Of a DNA stretch of 64,000 nucleotides, positions 8,801 through 17,943 are shown piece by piece. The stretch's first letter is position 1. Each line of letters opens with the position of its first letter. Both the position numbers and the translations under genes were made by a program. Under the pieces are notes generated by a model. That model was not told where the DNA came from and made no database searches. It saw only the letters and a list, made by a program, of their open reading frames with translations. Origin of the DNA: Paraburkholderia sp. NMBU_R16 (GTDB lineage Bacteria > Pseudomonadota > Gammaproteobacteria > Burkholderiales > Burkholderiaceae); assembly GCF_013282575.1 (NCBI RefSeq), contig NZ_JAAAYE010000008.1:1-64000 (forward strand), read 5' to 3'.

Positions 8801-9192
8801 TGATCTCCGTGAGGTGGGTGGTGACCAAAGCACTTATTGCCGTCGGCAGCGGCTGTCTGATCGCGGCGATTTTTACGCTCCATTCGACGCGCGGCTTTCT
8901 TCATTCATCGATCGTCGTTCCGGGCCGTGTAGTCGCGCTCAATGCGGGCGGCAGTCACCCGCAGATCGCATTTGTCACGCAATCGGGCGAAGCCATTGCC
9001 TATCCGCAAGGTGGCATGATTTTCGGAATGAAGGTCGGCGATGCCGTGCAAGTCCGCTATCTCCCCGAAACGCCCCGGCATAGTGCGACGCTCGATCGGT
9101 TCGGCGCGCTGTGGGATACGACGCTGTTCTTCGCGGTACTGGGCAGCGCTGCGATCCTCTGTGGCTTGTTGAACCTGCCGTCGCGCCAATGA
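8800..9192 (+). CDS. Small membrane protein, DUF3592-like
   Basis: A protein of about 130 residues with one hydrophobic segment near the N-terminus (about residues 8-25) and one near the C-terminus (about 105-125), separated by a beta-rich soluble region that contains VVPGRVVAL and VQVRYLPETPRHS, features of DUF3592 proteins. The ATG at 8800 shares a base with the stop of the aldo/keto reductase gene. Function unknown; its end faces the end of tssF on the other strand, only 8 bp away. Confidence 0.6.
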   Translation: MISVRWVVTKALIAVGSGCLIAAIFTLHSTRGFLHSSIVVPGRVVALNAGGSHPQIAFVTQSGEAIAYPQGGMIFGMKVGDAVQVRYLPETPRHSATLDRFGALWDTTLFFAVLGSAAILCGLLNLPSRQ

Positions 9193-9200
9193 AGCCAATC

Positions 9201-11069
9201 TCAAACCAACGGCCGCGCCCCTCGCCGAGCGGGACACCGGATCAGTACCACGCCAGTCCCCGCCGATCGCACAACCAACCGCACGAAATTATTTGTCGAC
9301 GCATACGATTCGAAAAAGCGCGCCAAGATAGCCGCGAAAACGCTGAGGCTGATATCGACCAACGCCGCTTCATCGAATCCGACTGTGATTTCCATACCCC
9401 GCACGAAAGAAGGAAACGAATCATCGAGCGACATCCATTCGATGGCCGGTTTCCAGCCGAGGCTAGCGAGCGCATCGGTGCAACGGCGCGCGGCGGGAGC
9501 GGAGCGGGCGGCATGTTGCTCGAACAGCGCCTTCAGTGAAGGCAGCCCCGCTTGCGTGAGCTCGATCGCATGCGGTGTCAGCGCTGACAACAACCGCCAT
9601 AACGCACCATCGCCGCGCGGCAATTCGGCGGGGCGGCTGGGAGGCGCCAATAGCCTGATCGGGCATGAAAGCGCCGTTTGCTCGTTCGAGAGATCGCCAT
9701 CGGGCGAACCGATCGGCAAGCCCGACGGCAGATCGCCGTTGGTCGCGGTCGTCTCCACGTCGAGTTGAGGTTGCGCGGCGCGAGCCGGCTTACCATCCAG
9801 CCCGACGAGCGATAGCAGCAAGTCGCCATTGCTGCCGACGAGCGCGGCGTCGCGGTCTCGCGCGGCGATCCAGTAGACCGCCGAACCCGTGGCGCTCGGG
9901 CGATGTCCGAACGCACGAAACGGTTGCACGTCGATGCGCGTGCCGCGCTCGGCCTGCGGTGCCGTTTTTTCGGTGCCCGCGAGCTCCCCGAGCCAAACAC
10001 CGTCGATCGAAAAGACTTCGGTCACGGACTCGGCGGCAAGCGGCACCGGCCGCACGGGATAGCGGGTGTCCGTCGGCGTGAGCACGATCGGCGCCGCTGG
10101 CCGTTTGAACAGGTTGATGACCGGCGTACAGCCGAGTTTCAGGGCGGAAGCGTTGAGCGTACCCAGCGCTCGGCCGGCCCCCGAATCCGCTTGTGCTCCG
10201 GATACCGCGACATGCAGCGTAATCCTCGCTGCCGGTCCTGCGGCACGGCGCACTCGCCCCATGTCGATATCGACGAAATCGAACAGCTCGGGAAACGCAA
10301 AGTATTCGAGCAGACATTGAAAAGGCGTTGAAGCGCCGGGCGCCTCGCGCGGCAATAGCCGATCGTTGTCGTCGAAGCCGACCTGCTCGAATGGCACCAC
10401 CGGCAACGCTTTCCAACGCCCACTATCGTCCGCTTCGACGAATGCGGCGCGCGCGTGCAGCAACACCGTGTCGAGGAGGGCGCAAACGAGCGCACGCGTG
10501 CCGGCAAGATGAACGCGCACACGCGACGATGGAACCGAATCGTCGAAGCGCTGCGTCGGTGTGGTGGCTGAAAACGCGATCGAGAGCAGTCCCGAAGCAT
10601 CGGGCGGGAACTGTACGCTCGATGGCGCATAAATCGCCGGGGAGAAGCGCGCCGCTTCGATGCGCAGCGTCGAAAGCGTCACGTCGTAGACGGTCGTGAA
10701 GCGGCAATGCGCGGCGAGCGCATCGAGTTCGGTACCGCGCTCCACGCGCTGGGGCTCGGTCAATAGATCGATAACGGGAGACGGATCGAACTGCGCGATC
10801 GCGCACGAGGGTACCGTGCGCAAGTAACCCGGATACAGCAGCTCGAGCAGTGGCTCGGTGAATTCCGGGTAATCGTCGCCAAGCTTCACGCCGATGCGCG
10901 CCGCCAGAAACGCGAACGCCTGGCTCAGGCGGTCGACATGCGGCTCGTCGGAATGCCCGTTCGACAAGCCGAGCCGTGCCGCGATCCGCGGATAGCGCTT
11001 GCCGAACTCGGCCAACGCGTCGGCAATGAGACCGAGTTCGTATTCGTAGTGCGCAAGCAAGTCTTCCAT
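9201..11069 (-). CDS. tssF: Type VI secretion baseplate subunit TssF
   Basis: 622-residue TssF (VasA/ImpG family, usual length about 600). The N-terminus MEDLLAHYEYELGLIADALAEF and the motif FAFLAARIGVKLGDDYPEFTEPLL are characteristic, as is the C-terminal LRLVVR-like stretch (NNFVRLVVRSAGTG). TssF joins TssK, TssG and TssE to form the cytoplasmic wedge on which the tail polymerises. Here it is alone: none of tssE, tssG, tssB, tssC or tssH is adjacent. It diverges from vgrG across about 160 bp. Confidence 0.9.
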   Translation of the reverse strand: MEDLLAHYEYELGLIADALAEFGKRYPRIAARLGLSNGHSDEPHVDRLSQAFAFLAARIGVKLGDDYPEFTEPLLELLYPGYLRTVPSCAIAQFDPSPVIDLLTEPQRVERGTELDALAAHCRFTTVYDVTLSTLRIEAARFSPAIYAPSSVQFPPDASGLLSIAFSATTPTQRFDDSVPSSRVRVHLAGTRALVCALLDTVLLHARAAFVEADDSGRWKALPVVPFEQVGFDDNDRLLPREAPGASTPFQCLLEYFAFPELFDFVDIDMGRVRRAAGPAARITLHVAVSGAQADSGAGRALGTLNASALKLGCTPVINLFKRPAAPIVLTPTDTRYPVRPVPLAAESVTEVFSIDGVWLGELAGTEKTAPQAERGTRIDVQPFRAFGHRPSATGSAVYWIAARDRDAALVGSNGDLLLSLVGLDGKPARAAQPQLDVETTATNGDLPSGLPIGSPDGDLSNEQTALSCPIRLLAPPSRPAELPRGDGALWRLLSALTPHAIELTQAGLPSLKALFEQHAARSAPAARRCTDALASLGWKPAIEWMSLDDSFPSFVRGMEITVGFDEAALVDISLSVFAAILARFFESYASTNNFVRLVVRSAGTGVVLIRCPARRGARPLV

Positions 11070-11226
11070 CTACGCTCCATCGAATGCGGCATTGAAAGCC
11101 GTCAGCCGCTGCCTCGTTCCTTGTACCTGTTCGACCGTCACGGTTTTTTCAACTAAAAAACGTTTCATTTGGCATTCGTCCGACGGTAATATCTCGATTC
11201 CCTCGTGCGACGTTTCGAGGTTTCCC

Positions 11227-13338
11227 ATGCAAATGTCCGAGATTGCGAGTTTCTTCCGGCTCCAGGGTAATCGCCTGCTCACGATAAAAACGCCGTTGGC
11301 AGGGCCCTCCGAATTGGTGGTGGTCGATTTCCAATGCACGGAAGGTTTGTCTCAGCTTTTCGAAATCCACGTGCGATTGGCCTCGCAGGATCGAAAGATC
11401 GAGTTGAAGCAAATGATCGGGCAGCCCGTGACGGTCACGTTGCAGGTGACGTCGGCGCTGGCCAGCTCTGAAGAGCGCTTCTTTCATGGCTATGTGGCCG
11501 CTTTCACGCACCTCGATACCGATGGCGGCTTCGCACTCTATAGTGCCGCCATTCGGCCCTGGGTATGGATGCTTTCGCGGCGGCAAGACATCCGGATATT
11601 CCAGGAGCAACCGGTTCAGGCGATTCTGGAGAAAGTGTTTCAGGAATATGGCGCATTGGCTTCCCATGCGTTCAGATTGACGAAACCTACTAAAAATCGT
11701 AGTTACTGCACGCAATACAAAGAGAGCGACCTCGACTTCGTTTTGCGATTGATGCAGGAAGAGGGCCTCTTTTTCTTTTTCGAACACACAAAAGACGGTC
11801 ACAAGCTGATCGTTACCGACAGCTCGGTGACGGCGAAGCCGATCGACGGCCGCAGTCCGTCGATTCCCTACCTGCAGGGCGAGGCGCTCGACGACCGCGA
11901 CGTCGTGACCTCGTTCCAAGCTTCGCGGCAACTCGAATCCGACAAAGTCGCCCTCAAGACGTTCGACTACAAGGCGCCCGGCGCGCGGCGTTCCGTGTCC
12001 AACGGCACGCAAGTCGACCAGGGCGATGTCGCCTCGTACGAGGTCTATGACTATCTGGGCGCTCACGGTTTTGCCGACAGCGATCGCGGCGAGGAACTCG
12101 CGCGGTTCAGGACCGAGGCGCTCGCCGCCCACAGCAAGGTCTTCACGGGTGCGACGACGAGCCGGCGGCTGATGCCGGCGCGATACTTCGAACTCGACGA
12201 ACACTACGATCATGCGGGCGCGCCGGCTGAAGATCGGCAGTTTCTGTTGACGACGGTCACGCACAGCGGCCAAAACAACTACCAGGCCGGCGACGGCGCG
12301 GCGTCCTATTCGTGCAGCTTTACTTGCATTCGCAAGAAGATCCCATACCGTCCCGCGCTCGCGGCTGAACGGCCCACGATCGCGGGGCCCCAAACCGCCA
12401 CCGTGGTCGGCCCTCAGGGAGAAGAAATCTACACGGATGAGCTGGGGCGCGTAAAGGTTCAGTTTCATTGGGACCGTCTCGGCAAGCGCAATCAAGCTAG
12501 TTCCTGCTGGGTGCGTGTCGCGCAGCCCTGGGCCGGGCGCGGTTTCGGGATGATCCAGATCCCCCGCATCGGCGATGAAGTGGTGGTCTCCTTTCTCGAT
12601 GGCGATCCCGACCGGCCGCTCATTACCTCGCGCGTCTACAACGCGCAAAACATGCCGCCGTGGGCGCTGCCGGCCAATGCTACACAAAGCGGCTTTCTGA
12701 CGCGATCGAGCAAAGGCGCTACGCGCGAAAACGCCAATGCGATCCGTTTCGAAGACAAGCTCGGTCAGGAGGAACTCTGGATTCATGCGGAGAAGGATCA
12801 GCGGATCGAAGTCGAGCATGACGAATCGCATTCGGTCGGCAACGATCGGGTGAAGACGGTCGTGCATGACGAAACCGTGAACGTCAATCATGACCGTACC
12901 GAGACAGTCGGTAACAACGAGACGATTACGGTTGGGGTGAACCGGTCCGAGCGAGTCGGCGGTAATGAGACGCTGACAGTGGTCGGAAACCGCAGCGAGA
13001 CGATCGACGGCGCACAGAATCTTTTGATCGCGTTGGCATCCGCGGAGACGGTGGGGCTGGCCAAGGCGCTGACGATCGGCGGCGCCTACACGGTAACGGT
13101 CGCGGGCGCGATGAATACGGCGGTCGGGTTGGCGAGTGCCGAGGAGGTCGGGCTCACGAAAACGACGATGGTCGGGAAAACGTACACCGTGACGGCAGGC
13201 GATCGGATCGAATTGAGGGCGGGGAAGTCCGTTCTGATTCTCGAAAGCAATGGAAACATCACGCTGCAAGGCGCACAGCTGCTGATCGAAGGATCGGGGC
13301 CCGTGCAGATCAACGGAAAAGACGTCGATATCAATTGA
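11227..13338 (+). CDS. vgrG: Type VI secretion spike protein VgrG
   Basis: About 703 residues from the ATG at 11227. The gp27-like N-terminal part contains EERFFHGYVAAF and YCTQYKESDLDFVLRLMQEEGLFFFFEH; the gp5-like OB fold has GRVKVQFHWDR and SSCWVRVAQPWAGRGFG; the C-terminal beta-helix shows repeated short units such as ETVGNNETITV. It caps the Hcp tube and carries effectors out of the cell. An in-frame extension back to 11092 lacks a ribosome binding site and family similarity. It heads an operon with adaptor and effector genes. Confidence 0.93.
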   Translation: MQMSEIASFFRLQGNRLLTIKTPLAGPSELVVVDFQCTEGLSQLFEIHVRLASQDRKIELKQMIGQPVTVTLQVTSALASSEERFFHGYVAAFTHLDTDGGFALYSAAIRPWVWMLSRRQDIRIFQEQPVQAILEKVFQEYGALASHAFRLTKPTKNRSYCTQYKESDLDFVLRLMQEEGLFFFFEHTKDGHKLIVTDSSVTAKPIDGRSPSIPYLQGEALDDRDVVTSFQASRQLESDKVALKTFDYKAPGARRSVSNGTQVDQGDVASYEVYDYLGAHGFADSDRGEELARFRTEALAAHSKVFTGATTSRRLMPARYFELDEHYDHAGAPAEDRQFLLTTVTHSGQNNYQAGDGAASYSCSFTCIRKKIPYRPALAAERPTIAGPQTATVVGPQGEEIYTDELGRVKVQFHWDRLGKRNQASSCWVRVAQPWAGRGFGMIQIPRIGDEVVVSFLDGDPDRPLITSRVYNAQNMPPWALPANATQSGFLTRSSKGATRENANAIRFEDKLGQEELWIHAEKDQRIEVEHDESHSVGNDRVKTVVHDETVNVNHDRTETVGNNETITVGVNRSERVGGNETLTVVGNRSETIDGAQNLLIALASAETVGLAKALTIGGAYTVTVAGAMNTAVGLASAEEVGLTKTTMVGKTYTVTAGDRIELRAGKSVLILESNGNITLQGAQLLIEGSGPVQINGKDVDIN

Positions 13339-13347
13339 GCGCGGGCC

Positions 13348-14766
13348 ATGGAGTTTCGCAACCATACGCCGTTTCCGGCGCTCGCGTTCGAGGGAATCGA
13401 TCAGCACGACCAGCCATTTCACGTCGTCGTGCTGCGGCAGACACTCGATCTCACCGACGATGGCCCTGTCTATGCCGACGAGCAGCGGCCGCTATGCGAG
13501 GAGGACGCCTATTTCGGTGAGGTGGGTCGCAGCGGCGTGCGCGAGGAGAGCGATCTTTGCCACTTCAAGCCCAAATGCGATGTCATCGTTTACGGCACCG
13601 CGCATGCGCCGGGTGGCCGGGCAACGCCGCGTTTCAGCGTGCGGCTGCACGTCCGCAAACCGGATGGCCCACCGCTTGCCTTGCCTGAGCCTCCCCAGGG
13701 ACTGAATCCGCTCATGTCCGCTGCACCCGAAGCCGTGAAACGATGGGAGCGCGAATGCGAGGTACTGCTGCGTCGCGGCGAGCGAGGGCAGACGCTTATC
13801 GACAAGTCACTTGTCGTCACGGGAAAGCGCTTTCTTCGAAAGTCATCGTTTGCAACATCCTGGATGGCTCGCGTTTGCCGCTGGCTGACGCTGGGCCTGG
13901 TGCATCCCGTTCCTTGGACGATGTCGGCACCGGACCCTGCATTGAGCGTTGCGCTTCGTCCGGAGTTGGCATTCGGCGGTGAATGTCTCGTGCTTGCCGA
14001 TTCACCCGCCGCGCGATGCGTGCCTGAGCGCTATCGGCTTCCCCGGGCGAACGGCGCTGTGGCGGCGGTGGCGCATACGGCGTTTGGCGCTAATCCCATT
14101 GGCGTCGGGTGGTCGGAGCACTGGTATCTGAAGGCGGCCGGTGTCACGCGTTTGCCGGCGCCCCAAATCGAGTTTTCCGATGCGCCGTTCGATCTTTCGG
14201 TGTTCGAGCGGGCGGCTTCGGGCGAGGCGTTGCCCAAACAACAGCAGGTGGCTGGCTTTGGCGTTCGCCATAAAGGGCATCCGGACCGGGCATCACTGGT
14301 CGGCACAATCGATGAAGCGTTCATTGCGCGCGATAGGTGCTTGCCTGAGGACTTCGATTTCGCGGTTTGGAATGCGGCATACCCCGATCAACAGATCGAG
14401 TACCCGAGCGGCGGAGAGATCGTCGAGCTGACGAACCTGTTTCCGTCCGATGCGCCGGGCGTGCATGTCGACTCTCGAGGCGATACCGTCATGAGATTCG
14501 CGTTGCCGAAGCATCTCGCGTTCGTCCGTGTTCGCCTCGAAAGCGGGGCTTACTTCAGATCGCCGATGCATCTGGACACGGTTTCGATCGATACCGATCG
14601 TCGGCAACTATCGATGGTTTGGCGGCGAATCATAGGTAAAACCGCTGAGGCGCCGGTTCGTGTGCTCGAAGCAGGCGTGCTCTCGGAGGATCAGCGGCGT
14701 GAGCGCGAACGGCTGTTCGCGGAGTTGGATCGGCAGGCGGCCGGCATGGAGGCGCGAGATGCCTAA
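13348..14766 (+). CDS. DUF2169 type VI effector adaptor/chaperone
   Basis: 472-residue DUF2169 protein, beginning MEFRNHTPFPALAFEGIDQHDQPFHVVVLRQT in the manner of this family, with the conserved DICHFKPKCDV-like stretch (LCHFKPKCDVIVYG, about residues 68-81). DUF2169 proteins are cytoplasmic adaptors that load PAAR-containing effectors onto VgrG. It sits between vgrG (9 bp) and the PAAR-toxin gene (8-bp overlap), exactly the order expected for that role. Confidence 0.85.
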   Translation: MEFRNHTPFPALAFEGIDQHDQPFHVVVLRQTLDLTDDGPVYADEQRPLCEEDAYFGEVGRSGVREESDLCHFKPKCDVIVYGTAHAPGGRATPRFSVRLHVRKPDGPPLALPEPPQGLNPLMSAAPEAVKRWERECEVLLRRGERGQTLIDKSLVVTGKRFLRKSSFATSWMARVCRWLTLGLVHPVPWTMSAPDPALSVALRPELAFGGECLVLADSPAARCVPERYRLPRANGAVAAVAHTAFGANPIGVGWSEHWYLKAAGVTRLPAPQIEFSDAPFDLSVFERAASGEALPKQQQVAGFGVRHKGHPDRASLVGTIDEAFIARDRCLPEDFDFAVWNAAYPDQQIEYPSGGEIVELTNLFPSDAPGVHVDSRGDTVMRFALPKHLAFVRVRLESGAYFRSPMHLDTVSIDTDRRQLSMVWRRIIGKTAEAPVRVLEAGVLSEDQRRERERLFAELDRQAAGMEARDA

Positions 14767-16324
14767 GCTCGGCACGCACAAGGCCAGCGAATTCAAGGCC
14801 GTATCCACCGCACCATCCATCAACAAGACCCAGGTGGGCAGCAGCGTCGTTCCTTTGCCGTATCCGACGACCCAGGATTTGGGGAGCAGCGTCGGCGTGG
14901 TGCCCACCGTGCGCTTTCGCGGGACACCCGTGTATGTGCTCGATCAGAGCACCCAACCGAGCTGTACCGGCGATAGTGCGGGCTCGCTCAAAGGCGTCAA
15001 GTCCGGGACGGTGAATGGGGAGGTGAAGCCCACCAGCGCTAGCGGCTCGGTGCGCGCGGGCGGGAAGTACGTGGTGCGCGTTGGCGACACCAACACGATG
15101 AACGGCGGCAATAATCCGGGGCTGTACGTTGCCGCCCCGGCACCCTCCGGAATGTCGGCCAAAGCGGCCTCGGCGGGGGCCGACCAGCCACCGGATCAGA
15201 ACGCTACGCCGGCCGAACAGACCTTCACGGACAAGGTCAAACGAGTCGCGAAAGACTTGGCGCAGGGCTACAAGGACAACGTGTCGCCCTCGTTGCATGA
15301 CGCCGCCGGCAAGGCGATGGATGTCGGGGGGAAGGTCGCGGGAGCGGGCGGCGTGACGATGCTGGCCGGAACAGGAGTCGCCGCCACGGGTGTGGGGCTT
15401 CCCGTCGCGGCGGGCATGGAAGCCGTCGGAGGCGCCGGTGTGACGGTGGGTGGCGCGGTCGGCGCAGTCGGCGGTGCGACCGATGCCGGGGCGAGCACGA
15501 TGGATGCCGCCGCGGACTGGATACTCACGGGCAAGGCGCCTGACTTCGTCAGCACCGCGGTCGGCATCGTCGAGAACGCGGTCATCAATCGCATTACTTC
15601 GATGATCCCGGGCAGCAAGGCTGTGGTTGCGGAAGCGAAGGCATTGAAGACGGAAGCAAAAGCCGAAGCGCACGCCGTCAAAAACGAGGTGAAGCAGGAA
15701 GAGAAGCAGATCGAGCAATCGACAAAACGCGCCGAAAGCTCGGGGAGCGGGAAGGACAACGTCAATGTGCCGGGTAGCGGTAACGACGCCGGACGTTGTA
15801 GATTGCGCCCATACCGCGAAGGCTGCCCTGGTGGTGCCACTCCGCACCATGTGATTCCGGATCATTGTTTCAAGCAGCCGGGCGAGAACGGTGCATATTA
15901 CCCGGGCGCCATTCAGCATGCCGACGGGCTTTCTGTTTGTGTGGACGGCAAGACGAAATCGAGTGCGCAAAACGGTGGCACGATCAGGCAAAGCGGCAGG
16001 CGGCTCGTTCAGTACTATCGCGAGCTTGCCCAGCACGGTCAGATTCATGCGCGCTTCGACATCATCGAAGCGGGACTGGGAAGAATCGGAACGCCGCGAG
16101 GTACCGCATCGCTCGGGCAACTGGAGGACGTCGGGGCCGGTGTGGTTTCCCAGGTGACAGGATGCAGCAAGGACGATCTAAAACGTCAGTTGCGTCAGTA
16201 TCACCAGTCCAAAGGGTTGCCTGCGACTACGAAGCTACGTGCCGATCCCTTTGGCAGAGTAAAGAGTCTCGATCCATCGAGCATGGGCGTGCCGAAGCAG
16301 AACGGTGGTGGATTCGGTTTTTAA
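14759..16324 (+). CDS. PAAR-like (DUF4150) effector with C-terminal HNH/GHH-type nuclease toxin
   Basis: 521-residue type VI effector. Residues 1-125 form the PAAR-like DUF4150 tip domain (ending in GDTNTMNGGNNPG). Residues about 190-260 are a Gly/Ala-rich hydrophobic region, then an EAKALKTEAKAEAH coiled-coil-like segment. From about residue 345 the toxin domain has GGATPHHVIPDHCF and later VTGCSKDDLKRQLRQYH, matching the HNH/EndoVII superfamily toxins with a GHH-type signature. Predicted activity is DNA or RNA cleavage in a competitor. It overlaps the DUF2169 adaptor gene and is followed directly by a beta-propeller gene, a position typical for immunity. Confidence 0.85.
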   Translation: MPKLGTHKASEFKAVSTAPSINKTQVGSSVVPLPYPTTQDLGSSVGVVPTVRFRGTPVYVLDQSTQPSCTGDSAGSLKGVKSGTVNGEVKPTSASGSVRAGGKYVVRVGDTNTMNGGNNPGLYVAAPAPSGMSAKAASAGADQPPDQNATPAEQTFTDKVKRVAKDLAQGYKDNVSPSLHDAAGKAMDVGGKVAGAGGVTMLAGTGVAATGVGLPVAAGMEAVGGAGVTVGGAVGAVGGATDAGASTMDAAADWILTGKAPDFVSTAVGIVENAVINRITSMIPGSKAVVAEAKALKTEAKAEAHAVKNEVKQEEKQIEQSTKRAESSGSGKDNVNVPGSGNDAGRCRLRPYREGCPGGATPHHVIPDHCFKQPGENGAYYPGAIQHADGLSVCVDGKTKSSAQNGGTIRQSGRRLVQYYRELAQHGQIHARFDIIEAGLGRIGTPRGTASLGQLEDVGAGVVSQVTGCSKDDLKRQLRQYHQSKGLPATTKLRADPFGRVKSLDPSSMGVPKQNGGGFGF

Positions 16325-17308
16325 ATGATTCGTATGGGAGCAGCAACAATGCTTGGTACAGAGGTCTATTTCATCTCGGGTTGTGCGGTCGAAAGCGACA
16401 TTGTCTATCTCGCCACTCAGCTTGAAGAGGTGGACTCGTCCGAATACGCGCATACGAGGATGAGCGCGTACGTTGGGCGCTTGGAGCCGGGCCGGCAATG
16501 GTTCTATCACGACGTCAATGCGAACGTCGTGTCTGTCTGTGAAAAGCGGCAAACGAGCACGGAACCCAGGCAACTGGTCGCGCTTTCGAAGGAAGGCGAG
16601 GTCGAATTATGGACGAGCAAGGACGGCTCTTCCGTCACCGAGAAGATTCCGGACGCTGGCGTGCGTCTCGGCAATCTTGGCTACCTGCGGTCGATTCGTG
16701 AGATCGGTAACACGCTGTTTGCATGTGGGTTCAACAGCCAGGTCTACGCGCGAAACAATGGTACGTGGAAATCGCTGGTCTCGGCACCTTTGGCGTTTCA
16801 TCATGCAGCATCGGACGAGTATGTCGTGTTCAACGGAATCGATGGGTTTTCGGAAGAAGACGTGTACGCCGCGGGCTCCAACGGCTCCCTTTACCACTGG
16901 AACGGCAGCGCATGGCGGCAAATCGAGCTCAAGACCGACGAGAATCTTGAGTGCGTTCGTTGCTATGGGCAGGATGATGTGTGGATCGGCGGAGCGAACG
17001 GCACATTATTGAACGGCAATGTCGTCAGGGGCTTCCGAGATGTCAGCGATATTGCGGACAACGATACATTCTGGTCGATCGCGAAGTTCAAGGAAAAAGT
17101 CTATCTCGGCACGACAAAAGGCCTGTTCGCTTATGACGGGCATGTAATCGCGCCGGTCGTAACCGGGCTGAACCCCGAAGTCGAAACCTATACTGTCGAT
17201 TCGACCGATGATGCGCTTTGGTCGATCGGAGCCAAGGATCTGGTCAGGTTCGACGGCAACTTATGGACTCGGATCGATCATCCCGACAATCCGCCGATCA
17301 AGCCATGA
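16325..17308 (+). CDS. Beta-propeller-like protein of the T6SS effector module (candidate immunity protein)
   Basis: About 327 residues; its ATG directly abuts the toxin stop, and a better ribosome site (GGGAG) precedes an ATG at 16349. It has repeated blade-like units with Trp/Gly-rich strands (SNGSLYHWNGSAWRQIEL, GANGTLLNGNVV, GTTKGLFAYDGH). No signal peptide is seen. It is paralogous to the protein at 17944-18978, sharing the endings DLVRFDGNLWTRIDHPDN / DIVRFDGSSWGRIDHPDN. I do not recognise a catalytic motif; the adjacency to the toxin suggests immunity, but a structural or sensing role is equally open. Confidence 0.7.
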   Translation: MIRMGAATMLGTEVYFISGCAVESDIVYLATQLEEVDSSEYAHTRMSAYVGRLEPGRQWFYHDVNANVVSVCEKRQTSTEPRQLVALSKEGEVELWTSKDGSSVTEKIPDAGVRLGNLGYLRSIREIGNTLFACGFNSQVYARNNGTWKSLVSAPLAFHHAASDEYVVFNGIDGFSEEDVYAAGSNGSLYHWNGSAWRQIELKTDENLECVRCYGQDDVWIGGANGTLLNGNVVRGFRDVSDIADNDTFWSIAKFKEKVYLGTTKGLFAYDGHVIAPVVTGLNPEVETYTVDSTDDALWSIGAKDLVRFDGNLWTRIDHPDNPPIKP

Positions 17309-17319
17309 GGACACGTCGG

Positions 17320-17862
17320 ATGGACATCGATGATATTGCGGATCAGCTTCTCGCCCGCATCGGCTGCTTCGATATCGCGCAATGGTTGGGTGAGCTGGCT
17401 CGGACGCTGGAGCTCGAGCTTATCGAATTGATGCCTGTCCCGGTCGTCGAATCCAAGGTCGTTACCGTTGCCGACCGAGGCCTCGCACTCACTCTTCATC
17501 ATCCGCATGCGGGATACGTCGAGCAGGGAGATCCGGCGCGCTGGGTGCTGACGGATGCGGAGTTTGCGTTGGCCGCAGGTAGTCAGCCGGGTTGGCCGGG
17601 TGCTTTGCCATTAGGTATGGATAAGCGCAACAGTACTCGGGAAAGCATCAAAGCGCTTTTGGGGGAAGCGACGACACCCATAACGCCGTCGGACATCGCG
17701 GCAGGTGAGCGGCGGGAGACATACGTCATGAATGACGGCCGTGCGCTCGAGGTTACGTGGAGCCGCACATTGACCGGTATCGACCGGTTGCACCTTGCGA
17801 GATTGGGGCGGCCCATGCGATTTGCTCCGACGCGCATTGAAGGAGGCAGCGACGAACTGTGA
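17320..17862 (+). CDS. Hypothetical protein of the T6SS effector module
   Basis: 180 residues from an ATG with GAGG 9 bp upstream; an alternative ATG at 17305 overlaps the previous stop (ATGA). The N-terminus is acidic and helical (DDIADQLLARIGCFDIAQWLGELARTLELELIELM). The middle resembles a small alpha/beta domain with WVLTDAEFALAAG. No signal peptide or membrane segment is evident. It lies between two paralogous propeller genes and is not a family I recognise. Confidence 0.6.
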   Translation: MDIDDIADQLLARIGCFDIAQWLGELARTLELELIELMPVPVVESKVVTVADRGLALTLHHPHAGYVEQGDPARWVLTDAEFALAAGSQPGWPGALPLGMDKRNSTRESIKALLGEATTPITPSDIAAGERRETYVMNDGRALEVTWSRTLTGIDRLHLARLGRPMRFAPTRIEGGSDEL

Positions 17863-17943
17863 CGTTTCGATTCACTTCCATGCGACCGCGGGCCTGGGCG
17901 AAAGCCACACAACGACGGCACTGCGGAGAGCACCGGGGCGCTA

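Noticed and set aside
7889-8833. Minus-strand frame opposite the aldo/keto reductase gene
   Set aside because: No motif, Arg/His-rich composition, and complete overlap with a well-supported reductase.
11149-13422. A 757-codon minus-strand frame opposite vgrG
   Set aside because: Same GC-driven shadow effect; the sequence is low complexity and has no family features, while VgrG motifs are clear on the plus strand.
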